Positions 1 to 6,463 of a stretch of DNA of 16,656 bases are shown here, one piece after another (position 1 is the first letter of the stretch; each line of letters begins with the position of its first letter). The DNA is from DATFQE01 sp035264445 (lineage in GTDB: Bacteria > Actinomycetota > Thermoleophilia > Gaiellales > Gaiellaceae): contig DATFQE010000063.1 in NCBI GenBank assembly GCA_035264445.1, forward strand, positions 1 through 16,656, read 5' to 3'. A program made the translations under genes and the position numbers. A model generated the notes under the pieces. That model saw only the letters and a program-made list of their open reading frames with translations, ran no database searches and had not been told where the DNA came from.

Positions 1-659
1 AGCGGCATCGGCTTGGCGGAGCGATACAGGGCCGACCCGCGCTCCATGAACATCGGCTCCATCAGGTGGCGTTTCGACCCGAGGTAGACATGAGCGATTT
101 CAGCCTGCTGCTGGAATGCCGCTCTGATCTGGCCGGGGAGATGTTCGTCGATGGCGGCGATCTCCTGGAACTCGTCGAAGACGACGACCACCTGGTGGCC
201 GTCGCGGGCGACCCGGGCCGGCAGTTCGAGCAGGCCCTCGATGAGCTTGTCGACGTCGCGCTCGGGCTCGTAGCCGATGAACTCGAGTTGCGGCTTGGCG
301 TCGTCGCCGACCGTGATCCGGGGCGAGATCGTCAGGCTGCTGAAGAAGTCGCGGATTCGATCGAGCGCCTGCTCGAGCGGCGACTGCAGTCCTTCGTAGA
401 GTGCCTGGCCCAGATCGTCGGCGAGCTCGGCCTTCGACGGAGCTCCGAGCAGATCGAGGTACGCGACCAGCATCCCTTCCTCGCGTAGCTGTTCGATCGC
501 GCGAGTGACGAGCGAGGTCTTGCCGAAGCGGCGCGGGGAAAAGATGACGATGTCCTGGCCGCCGCGAACGTCGTCGAGCAGCGCTCGTAGCTCGGTCTGA
601 CGGTCGGTGAAGTATTCGCCGCGGGCGACGGCGCCGTAGCGGAACGGGTTCGCAGACAC
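1..659 (-). CDS. AAA/archaeal-type ATP-binding protein, 3' end cut by window
   Basis: Reading from GTG at 659 leftward gives 219 codons still open at the window edge. The protein begins SANPFRYG, has a Walker A region SPRRFGKTSL (residues 41-50), a Walker B VVVVFDEFQE (157-166) and a sensor-1-like stretch LGSKRHLM (193-200). This arrangement is that of the archaeal-ATPase/ORC-like P-loop family that bacterial genomes list simply as ATP-binding protein; its cellular role is unknown and I assign none. An ATG at 670 exists only in another frame. The GTG start is supported by a -10-like TATGAT ending 6 nt before it, suggesting a leaderless transcript. The C-terminal half lies outside the window. 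It sits downstream of the Lrp-type gene on the same strand, 65 bp away. Confidence 0.8.
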   Translation of the reverse strand, partial: MSANPFRYGAVARGEYFTDRQTELRALLDDVRGGQDIVIFSPRRFGKTSLVTRAIEQLREEGMLVAYLDLLGAPSKAELADDLGQALYEGLQSPLEQALDRIRDFFSSLTISPRITVGDDAKPQLEFIGYEPERDVDKLIEGLLELPARVARDGHQVVVVFDEFQEIAAIDEHLPGQIRAAFQQQAEIAHVYLGSKRHLMEPMFMERGSALYRSAKPMP

Positions 660-666
660 GGATCGA

Positions 667-672
667 TCATAC
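667..672 (-). promoter_or_regulatory. -10 hexamer TATGAT, leaderless start of the AAA ATPase
   Basis: TATGAT on the minus strand is followed by 6 nt and then the GTG at 659. A transcript starting about 7 nt after the hexamer would begin at the start codon itself. No clear -35 is visible. Confidence 0.5.
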
Positions 673-695
673 CCTATGGCGTCATGCCGAATAGA

Positions 696-715
696 GTAAC
701 GCTTGCTAGCGTAAC
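696..715. repeat. Paired GTAAC direct repeat with small dyad, possible operator
   Basis: GTAAC occurs at 696-700 and again at 711-715, and the interval also holds a dyad ACGCT-TGCT-AGCGT (699-712). It lies just upstream of the predicted -10 of the AAA ATPase, where a regulator could bind. The binding protein is unknown. It could also be a weak hairpin after the Lrp gene, though no T-run follows. Confidence 0.3.
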
Positions 716-724
716 GTCGAGCGT

Positions 725-1213
725 TTAGAGGGCGAGCGGCGGCCCGCGGCGCGGGACCGGGGCCGAGTGGATGATCGAGGTCGTCGTCTGGCCGAACGGC
801 GTGAAGCGGTCGAGGATGTCCTCGAGGTCGTCGATCGCGCGCAGATGGAGCCGCATCAGGTAGCAGTCCTCGCCGGTGATGCGGTAGCACTCGCCGACCT
901 CGGGCGTCTCCTTGGCGACCTCGGGGATCCGCTGCAGCTGGCCCGGCGCCGGCCGGATCCTGACGACCGCCGACACCGGGAAGCCAAGCGCCCGTGGGTC
1001 GATCTCGGCGCGGTAGCCGGCGATGATTCCCGCCAGCTCCAGCCGCTGGACGCGCTCGGCCACCGCAGGTGGCGACATCGAGAGCCGGCGACCCAGCTCG
1101 GCCATGCCGAGCCGTCCATCCGCCTCCAACTCCTTGAGGATTCGCAGGTTGATCGAGTCGAGCAGTTTCGCTTCGAAGGCGGCTGCGTCGTGAAGGCGTG
1201 CTTTTCCTGCCAT
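725..1213 (-). CDS. Lrp/AsnC-family transcriptional regulator
   Basis: 162 residues, close to the usual 150-160 of Lrp/AsnC proteins. An N-terminal winged helix-turn-helix (about residues 20-70) contains ILKELEADGRLGMAELGRRL and the recognition helix MSPPAVAERVQRLE, followed by the typical linker GIIAGYRAEIDP. The C-terminal RAM effector domain runs from about 77 to 150, with the ligand-loop signature around TGEDCYLMRLHL. Such proteins form dimers or octamers on DNA and sense amino acids. It is divergent from the EamA exporter gene at 1277, the classic arrangement of an Lrp-type activator beside its transporter target, so control of that exporter and of itself is the natural inference. A GGAG lies 12 nt and a GAGG 3 nt upstream of the ATG. 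The specific effector cannot be read from the sequence. Confidence 0.92.
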   Translation of the reverse strand: MAGKARLHDAAAFEAKLLDSINLRILKELEADGRLGMAELGRRLSMSPPAVAERVQRLELAGIIAGYRAEIDPRALGFPVSAVVRIRPAPGQLQRIPEVAKETPEVGECYRITGEDCYLMRLHLRAIDDLEDILDRFTPFGQTTTSIIHSAPVPRRGPPLAL

Positions 1214-1276
1214 TTGCCTCGAAATCTCCTTTGATCGTCCATTCCATCATCGCAGCTGGGACTGCACCATGTCCAG
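1214..1276. promoter_or_regulatory. Divergent Lrp/EamA promoter region
   Basis: Sixty-three bases separate the two divergent starts and must hold both promoters. A weak dyad TGAT-N10-ATCA at 1232-1249 is in a suitable place for an Lrp-type operator. I see no convincing -10 or -35 for either direction. Confidence 0.35.
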
Positions 1277-2116
1277 GTGGCGAGAACGGCGGCATTGGCA
1301 CCGACGCGAATCGCGGCCGCGCCGCCGGCCGCGTACTTCGTCGTGAGCGCGGTCTTCCACTACCTGGGGCCGTCCTTCGCCGTCCTTCTGTTCGCCCGCG
1401 TCGACCCGCTCGGGGTCGCGTGGCTCCGCGTCGCGAGCGCCGGTGCCGCTTTCGCGCTGTGGCGTCGCCCGTGGCACGCGCTTCGCGAACGGCTCGTGGT
1501 AGCGCTCGGCGTCGTGCTCGCCGTGATGAACGCCTGCTTCTACGTCGCGATCGACAGGCTCCCGCTCGGGACCGTCGCGGCGATCGAGTTCCTGCCCGTG
1601 ATCGTCCTCGCGGCGGTCGGCGTCCGCACGCTGCGCAATCTCGCCGCGCTCGTGCTCGCGGTCGTCGGCGTGTACGCGCTCGTCGACGTCCGGCTCGAAG
1701 GGGAGCCCGTCGGCGTCGCCTTCGCGTTCGCAAACGCCGTGCTGTTCGCCGCCTACATCGTCCTCGCGCATCGCCTCTCCCGCACCAGCGCGATCGACGG
1801 TCTCGCGGCGGCGATGCTCGTTGCGACGGCGGCCGTAACGCCGATCGGCCTTGCGAGCGCCGCGCCGGCCCTGAGCGACCCGGTCGCGATCGCGGCCGGG
1901 ATCGGCGTCGGCCTCGCGTCGTCCGTGATCCCCTACGTCTTCGACCAGCTCGCGATGGCTCGTCTGAGTCGAGCGGCCTACTCGCTGATGGTGTCGCTGC
2001 TTCCGGCGACGGCGACGGTGATCGGCCTCGTCGTGCTCACCCAGGTGCCCACCCCGGCCGAGGCGGCCGGCGTCGCGCTCGTCGTCCTGGCGATGGCGCT
2101 GCGGCGGGAGGGCTAG
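1277..2116 (+). CDS. EamA/RhtA-type amino-acid or metabolite exporter
   Basis: 279 residues, the normal size for a ten-helix drug/metabolite transporter made of two EamA halves. Hydrophobic helices run from about residue 18 to the end. Recognisable family stretches are VFHYLGPSFAVLLFARV near the N-terminus, YVAIDRLPLGTVAAIEFLPV in the first half, and SSVIPYVFDQLAMARLSRAA plus LLPATATVIGLVVL in the second half. These resemble actinobacterial relatives of RhtA, the threonine/homoserine exporter, but the substrate is not proven. The GTG at 1277 puts the start just before the first helix; no strong ribosome binding site precedes it. It is divergent from an Lrp/AsnC gene, supporting amino-acid export under that regulator. 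Its TAG stop forms part of the -10 element of the next gene, 9 bp away. Confidence 0.88.
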   Translation: MARTAALAPTRIAAAPPAAYFVVSAVFHYLGPSFAVLLFARVDPLGVAWLRVASAGAAFALWRRPWHALRERLVVALGVVLAVMNACFYVAIDRLPLGTVAAIEFLPVIVLAAVGVRTLRNLAALVLAVVGVYALVDVRLEGEPVGVAFAFANAVLFAAYIVLAHRLSRTSAIDGLAAAMLVATAAVTPIGLASAAPALSDPVAIAAGIGVGLASSVIPYVFDQLAMARLSRAAYSLMVSLLPATATVIGLVVLTQVPTPAEAAGVALVVLAMALRREG

Positions 2117-2119
2117 GCT
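2114..2119 (+). promoter_or_regulatory. -10 hexamer TAGGCT upstream of the aldo/keto reductase
   Basis: TAGGCT overlaps the EamA stop codon and is followed by 6 nt and the ATG at 2126. It has the same form and spacing as the elements at 4876 and 9558, suggesting a leaderless internal promoter in addition to read-through from the exporter gene. Confidence 0.45.
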
Positions 2120-2125
2120 CGCGGC

Positions 2126-3109
2126 ATGGAGCAGGTACGCCTCGGCGGCACCGGCCTCTTCGTCTCCCGCGTCTGCCTCGGGATGATGAGCTACGCGAGC
2201 GGGGAGCCCGGGCGCCCGTGGATGCTCGACGAGGACGCCGCCGAGCCGATCGTCCGCGCCGCCGTCGAGGGCGGCATCACGTTCTTCGACACCGCGGACG
2301 TGTACTCGAACGGGGCGAGCGAGATCGTCACGGGCCGGCTGCTTCCGAAGTTCCTCGCGCGCGACCAGCTCGTCCTCGCGACGAAGGTGCACGGCCAGAT
2401 GACGCCGGGGCCAACCGGCCGCGGCCTCTCGCGCAAGCACATCCTGTCCGCGATCGACGCCTCCCTAGAACGCCTCGGGATGGACTACGTCGACCTCTAC
2501 CAGATCCACCGCTGGGATCGCCACACGCCGATCGAAGAGACGATGGATGCGCTCAACGACGTCGTGCGCGCCGGCAAGGCGCGCTACATCGGCGCGAGCA
2601 GCATGTACGCCTGGCAGTTCGCGAAGGCGCAGTACGCGGCCGACCGTCTCGGTCTGACGCGATTCGTCTCGATGCAGAATCACTACAACCTTCTCTACCG
2701 CGAGGAGGAGCGCGAGATGATCCCGCAGTGCAGCGACCAGGGCGTCGGCGTGCTGCCTTGGAGCCCGCTCGCGCGTGGATGGCTCGCGGGGACGCGGACG
2801 CGGGAGGGCGAGCGGCGCACGACGCGCGCCGGAACGGATCCGTTCGGCGACCGGCTCTACGGCGCGCCCGAGGACTTCGACGTCATCGAGCTCGTCGCCG
2901 AGGTGGCCGCGGAGCGAGGGGTGGCTCCGGCGCAGGTGGCGCTCGCCTGGCTCCTGCACAAGGCGGGGGTCGCAGCGCCGATCGTCGGAGCGACGAAGCT
3001 GTCCCACCTCGAGGACGCGCTGGCGGCGGAGCAGCTGACGCTCTCGCCCGAGGAGATCGCCCGGCTCGAGGAGCCGTACCGCCCCCATCCGGTGCTCGGA
3101 CACTCGTGA
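2126..3109 (+). CDS. Aldo/keto reductase
   Basis: 327 residues, the normal length of an NAD(P)H-dependent aldo/keto reductase TIM barrel. The family start RLGGTGLFVSRVCLGMM is present. The catalytic tetrad is visible as Asp55 (FFDTADVY), Tyr60, Lys87 (ATKVHG) and His128 (YQIHRWD). The cofactor-binding end of the barrel shows WSPLARGWL and APIVGATKLSHLEDAL. The overall look is that of the YajO/YghZ-like AKR group, acting in the cytosol on unknown carbonyl substrates. Its TGA stop overlaps the ATG of the hydrolase by one base (TGATG), so the two are translationally coupled and probably serve the same pathway. Confidence 0.92.
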   Translation: MEQVRLGGTGLFVSRVCLGMMSYASGEPGRPWMLDEDAAEPIVRAAVEGGITFFDTADVYSNGASEIVTGRLLPKFLARDQLVLATKVHGQMTPGPTGRGLSRKHILSAIDASLERLGMDYVDLYQIHRWDRHTPIEETMDALNDVVRAGKARYIGASSMYAWQFAKAQYAADRLGLTRFVSMQNHYNLLYREEEREMIPQCSDQGVGVLPWSPLARGWLAGTRTREGERRTTRAGTDPFGDRLYGAPEDFDVIELVAEVAAERGVAPAQVALAWLLHKAGVAAPIVGATKLSHLEDALAAEQLTLSPEEIARLEEPYRPHPVLGHS

Positions 3110-3918
3110 TGGCTCGCGCGGAGATCAACGGCGCCGAGCTCAACTACGAGCTCGTGGGCGAGGGGCCGGCAGTCGCGCTCATCCACGAGGGCGTGTGCGA
3201 CCTGCGCATGTGGGACGAGCTCGTCGAGGCGCTCGCGCCGGAGTTCCGAGTGCTGCGGTACGACATGCGCGGCTACGGGGACTCCACGCTGCCTCCGCGG
3301 CCCTTTTCGCAGAGCGGCGACCTCCTGGCGCTGCTCGACCACGTCGGAATCGAGCAGGCCGCGCTCGTCGGCGTCTCCTACGGCGGGCGGGTGGCGCTCG
3401 ACACCGCGTTCGTCGCGCCCGACCGGGTCACGTGCCTCGTGCTCGCGGCCGCGGGGCTCCGCGACCACGATTGGTCGTCGGTGGTCCGCGAGTTCGGCGA
3501 CGAGGAGGAGCGACTGGTCGAGTCGGGCGATCTTGCGGCGGCGACCGACCTGAACGTCCGCCTCTGGGTCGACGGGCCGAGCCGCGGGCCCGACCCGGTG
3601 CGCGAGGCCGTTCGCGAGCGCGTCCGCACGATGCAGCAGCGCGCTTTCGAGATCCAGGAGCCGGCGTACGCGGAGACCCCTCCGCCGGGCCCCGAGGATC
3701 CGGTCGATCTGCGGCTCGACGAGATCCGCGCGCCCGCGCTGGTCGTCGTCGGCGACGCCGATGTCCCCGACTTCCCCGAGATCGCCGACCGGTTGGAGGC
3801 GGAGCTCCCTGACGCGCGCAAGGTCGTGCTCGCCGACACCGCGCACACGATCCCGCTCGAGCGGCCGAACGAGTTTCGCTCGCTGGCGGTCGACTTCCTA
3901 CGCGAGCACGCGAGCTAG
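3109..3918 (+). CDS. Alpha/beta-fold hydrolase
   Basis: 269 residues, a typical single-domain alpha/beta hydrolase. The nucleophile elbow is GVSYGG with Ser90. The acid is likely Asp218 in VVVGDADVPDF, and the general base is His246 in ADTAHTIPLERP. The oxyanion segment is LIHEG rather than the commoner HG, followed by the usual Trp35. RYDMRGYGDS is the standard strand-4 motif. Substrate is unknown; relatives include esterases, enol-lactone hydrolases and dehalogenases. The start is set by the one-base overlap with the reductase stop. Its 3' end overlaps that of the PLP enzyme on the other strand by 21 bp. Confidence 0.9.
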   Translation: MARAEINGAELNYELVGEGPAVALIHEGVCDLRMWDELVEALAPEFRVLRYDMRGYGDSTLPPRPFSQSGDLLALLDHVGIEQAALVGVSYGGRVALDTAFVAPDRVTCLVLAAAGLRDHDWSSVVREFGDEEERLVESGDLAAATDLNVRLWVDGPSRGPDPVREAVRERVRTMQQRAFEIQEPAYAETPPPGPEDPVDLRLDEIRAPALVVVGDADVPDFPEIADRLEAELPDARKVVLADTAHTIPLERPNEFRSLAVDFLREHAS

Positions 3919-4857
3919 ATCCCCCCAGAGCTCGTCGACGTCCTCGAGGCCGACGCTGAGGCGGACGAGTCCCGGCGGGACGCGCTCCGGCTCCCAGCGA
4001 GAGCGGGTCTCGAGCGTCGTCCGGGTGCCGCCCAGCGAGGTCGCGTTCTCGATCGCGCGGACGCCGGTCTCGACGGCCCTCGCCGCCTCGGCGCCGCCCG
4101 CGACGTCGAACGACATCAGGCCCCCGAACCCCGGGTAGCGCACTCGCTCGACCGCGTCATGGGCCTCGAGGCGGCGTGCCAGCTCGGTCGCGGTCGCCGT
4201 GTGCCGCTCCATCCGTACCTGCAGCGTCTTGAGGCTGCGCAGCAAGAGCCAGGCGGGATCCGGCGCGGCGACGATTCCGAGCCGGCCGCGCAATGTGCGC
4301 ACCCGTTCGGCGTCGTCCTCGCGGCGGCAGACGATCGCGCCGAGCAGCACGTCGTGGTGGCCGCCGAGGAACTTGGTCGCGCTGTGGAGCGAGAAGTCCG
4401 CGCCCAGCTCGAGCGGCTTCAGGTAGACGGGCGTCGAGGCGGTCGCATCGACGACGACGGGCGCGGGCTGCGCCACGGCCGCCTCGAGATCGGGCAGCGT
4501 GAGCAGCGGGTTGGACGGCGATTCGACGAGGACGAGGTCGACGCCGTCCGGAGGCCGTCGCGTCTGGTCGAAGAGGACGTGCTCCAACCCCCAGCGGCCG
4601 AGCGCCGCAAGCGTGCCGATCGTCCCGTAGTACGCGTCGCTCGCGACGGCAATCGTCTGCCCGGCCTCGAGGACGGCGAGGACGAGCGCGGTCGTAGCGC
4701 CCGCCCCCGACGGGAAGAGCAACGCGTACCCGCCCTCGAGCTCGCCGAGCGCGGCCTCGGCGGCCGCGACGGTCGGCGAGCCGTAGCGTTGGTAGAAGAA
4801 TTCGCCGGGCTCGGCGTCCTTGTACGGCCAGATGGTCGAGCGGTCGAGCGGGTCCAC
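3898..4857 (-). CDS. Short Cys/Met-metabolism (transsulfuration) PLP-dependent enzyme
   Basis: Counting from GTG at 4857 the product has 319 residues. It has the fold-type I motifs of the cystathionine gamma-synthase/gamma-lyase family: FFYQRYGSPT (20-29), LFPSGAGATTAL for phosphate binding, SDAYYGT, VESPSNP, VVVDATAST with the PLP-pyridine Asp137, and SLHSATKFLGGHHD with the Schiff-base Lys162. SLGGTRTTLE and RLSVGLEDVDEL close the C-terminus, the Arg being the likely carboxylate clamp. Family members are usually near 380-400 residues; the N-terminal arm is missing, so this is a compact subfamily. An ATG at 4917 would extend it but would lie inside the divergent carboxylase gene; a -10 TAAGGT ending 7 nt before GTG 4857 favours the shorter start. 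Synthase, lyase or aminotransferase activity cannot be separated by eye. Confidence 0.85.
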   Translation of the reverse strand: MDPLDRSTIWPYKDAEPGEFFYQRYGSPTVAAAEAALGELEGGYALLFPSGAGATTALVLAVLEAGQTIAVASDAYYGTIGTLAALGRWGLEHVLFDQTRRPPDGVDLVLVESPSNPLLTLPDLEAAVAQPAPVVVDATASTPVYLKPLELGADFSLHSATKFLGGHHDVLLGAIVCRREDDAERVRTLRGRLGIVAAPDPAWLLLRSLKTLQVRMERHTATATELARRLEAHDAVERVRYPGFGGLMSFDVAGGAEAARAVETGVRAIENATSLGGTRTTLETRSRWEPERVPPGLVRLSVGLEDVDELWGDLARVLA

Positions 4858-4864
4858 GACCGCG

Positions 4865-4870
4865 ACCTTA
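4865..4870 (-). promoter_or_regulatory. -10 hexamer TAAGGT, leaderless start of the PLP enzyme
   Basis: On the minus strand TAAGGT is followed by 7 nt and GTG at 4857. It sits back to back with the plus-strand TAGTCT at 4876, so both divergent promoters fit in 31 bp. Confidence 0.45.
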
Positions 4871-4875
4871 GCCCG

Positions 4876-4881
4876 TAGTCT
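4876..4881 (+). promoter_or_regulatory. -10 hexamer TAGTCT, leaderless start of the carboxyltransferase
   Basis: TAGTCT is followed by 7 nt and the ATG at 4889; no Shine-Dalgarno is present. Transcription would begin at or next to the ATG. Confidence 0.5.
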
Positions 4882-4888
4882 GCGCGGG

Positions 4889-6463
4889 ATGGCCGCGACC
4901 GACGACCGCACGGACACGACGAAGGAGAAGCTCGACGAGCTCGAGCGGCTCCGCGACGAGGCGGCGCACCAGGGCAGCGAGCGGTCGGTCGAGCGCCAGC
5001 GGAGCCAGGGGAAGCTGCTCGCGCGCGAGCGGCTCGAGGCCCTGCTCGATCGCGACTCCTTCGTCGAGCTCGACCGCTACGTGCGCCACCGGAATCCCTA
5101 CTTCGAGATGATGGAGAACAGGCCCTACGGCGATGCCGTCGTCACCGGGTACGGCACGATCTTCGGCCGCAAGGTCTTCGTCTTCTCGCAGGACTTCACG
5201 ATCTTCGGCGGGTCGCTCTCGGAGGCGTTCGCGGAGAAGATCTGCAAGGTCATGGACCTGGCCGTCAAGTACGGCTGTCCGCTGATCGGGATCAACGACT
5301 CGGGCGGCGCGCGCATCCAGGAGGGGGTCGTGTCCCTCGCCGGCTATGCGGAGATCTTCTGGCGCAACGTCCAGGCGTCGGGCGTCATCCCCCAGGTCAG
5401 CCTGATCATGGGCCCGTGCGCCGGCGGCGCCGTGTACTCCCCCGTGATGACGGACTTCGTCTTCATGGTCGAGGACAGCTCGTACATGTTCATCACCGGT
5501 CCCGACGTCGTGAAGACGGTCACGGGCGAGGAGGTCACCTTCGAGGAGCTAGGCGGGGCCGGGACCCACGCGTCGAAGTCGGGGGTCGCGCACTTCGTCG
5601 CTGCCGACGAGCGCGCCTGCCTCGAGGATGCGCGCTACCTCCTCAGCTTCCTGCCGCAAAACAACCTCGACCCGCCGCCGTTCTTCGAAGCGTCCGATCC
5701 CGCCTCCCGCGAGGATTCCGAGCTCGACACGCTGATCCCCGACCAGCCGACGAAGCCGTACGAGATGCGTGACGTCATCCATCGCGTCTTCGACGACGGT
5801 GAGTTCTTCGAAGTCCACGAGCGTTATGCGCAGAACATCGTGTGCGGGCTCGCGCGGCTCGGCGGCCATCCGGTGGGCGTGGTCGGCAACCAGCCCCACG
5901 CGATCGCGGGGGTGCTGGACATCGACTCGTCGGTGAAGGCGGCGCGGTTCGTCCGTACGTGCGATGCCTTCAACATCCCGCTCGTCACATTCGTCGACGT
6001 GCCGGGCTTCCTCCCGGGCACCGACCAGGAATGGCGCGGGATCATCCGCCACGGCGCGAAGCTGCTGTATGCCTACTGCGAGGCGACCGTGCCGAAGCTG
6101 GCGGTGATCACTCGCAAGGCGTACGGCGGCGCGTACGACGTCATGAGCTCGAAGCACATCCGCGCCGACTTCAACTTCGCCTGGCCGACCGCGGAGGTGG
6201 CCGTGATGGGACCGGAGGGTGCGGTCAACATCGTCTTCCGCAAGGAGCTGGAGGAGTCGGACGACCCCGATGCCCGGCGCGAGGACCTGATCGCCGAATA
6301 CCGCGCGCAGTTCGCGAACCCGTACGTCGCGGCCGAGCGGGGCTACGTCGACGACGTGATCGAGCCCCGCCGCACGCGGCCGGTACTGATCGACGCGCTC
6401 GAGACCGCGCTGACCAAGCGCGAGCCGCGCCCCGACCGCAAGCACGGGAATATCCCGCTTTAG
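4889..6463 (+). CDS. pccB: Acyl-CoA carboxylase, carboxyltransferase (beta) subunit, propionyl-CoA type
   Basis: 524 residues, the usual length of a PccB/AccD5-type beta subunit. It transfers CO2 from carboxybiotin to an acyl-CoA, normally propionyl- or acetyl-CoA. The N-terminal crotonase half has GKLLARERLEALLD (about 41-54) and the oxyanion loop INDSGGARIQEGV (135-147) with GPCAGGAVYSP (175-185). The C-terminal half has VDVPGFLPG, TRKAYGGAYDVM and WPTAEVAVMGPEGAVNI. The terminal HGNIPL is typical of PCC beta chains. ATG 4889 is chosen because it follows a -10 hexamer by 7 nt and the upstream in-frame codons from 4820 lie in the divergent gene. The partner alpha subunit is at 10282, more than 3.8 kb away. 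It overlaps the convergent GGDEF-HD-GYP gene by 4 bp. Confidence 0.95.
   Translation: MAATDDRTDTTKEKLDELERLRDEAAHQGSERSVERQRSQGKLLARERLEALLDRDSFVELDRYVRHRNPYFEMMENRPYGDAVVTGYGTIFGRKVFVFSQDFTIFGGSLSEAFAEKICKVMDLAVKYGCPLIGINDSGGARIQEGVVSLAGYAEIFWRNVQASGVIPQVSLIMGPCAGGAVYSPVMTDFVFMVEDSSYMFITGPDVVKTVTGEEVTFEELGGAGTHASKSGVAHFVAADERACLEDARYLLSFLPQNNLDPPPFFEASDPASREDSELDTLIPDQPTKPYEMRDVIHRVFDDGEFFEVHERYAQNIVCGLARLGGHPVGVVGNQPHAIAGVLDIDSSVKAARFVRTCDAFNIPLVTFVDVPGFLPGTDQEWRGIIRHGAKLLYAYCEATVPKLAVITRKAYGGAYDVMSSKHIRADFNFAWPTAEVAVMGPEGAVNIVFRKELEESDDPDARREDLIAEYRAQFANPYVAAERGYVDDVIEPRRTRPVLIDALETALTKREPRPDRKHGNIPL

Noticed and set aside
1198..3108. Long plus-strand open frame ahead of the hydrolase start, able to give a 906-residue product
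   Set aside because: The residues before 3109 are Arg/Ala-rich nonsense lying across the exporter and reductase genes; only the part from ATG 3109 has homology.
4857..4917. ATG 4917 as start of the PLP enzyme
   Set aside because: It would place the first 20 codons inside the divergent carboxylase gene and gives no family-like sequence, whereas GTG 4857 follows a -10 hexamer by 7 nt.
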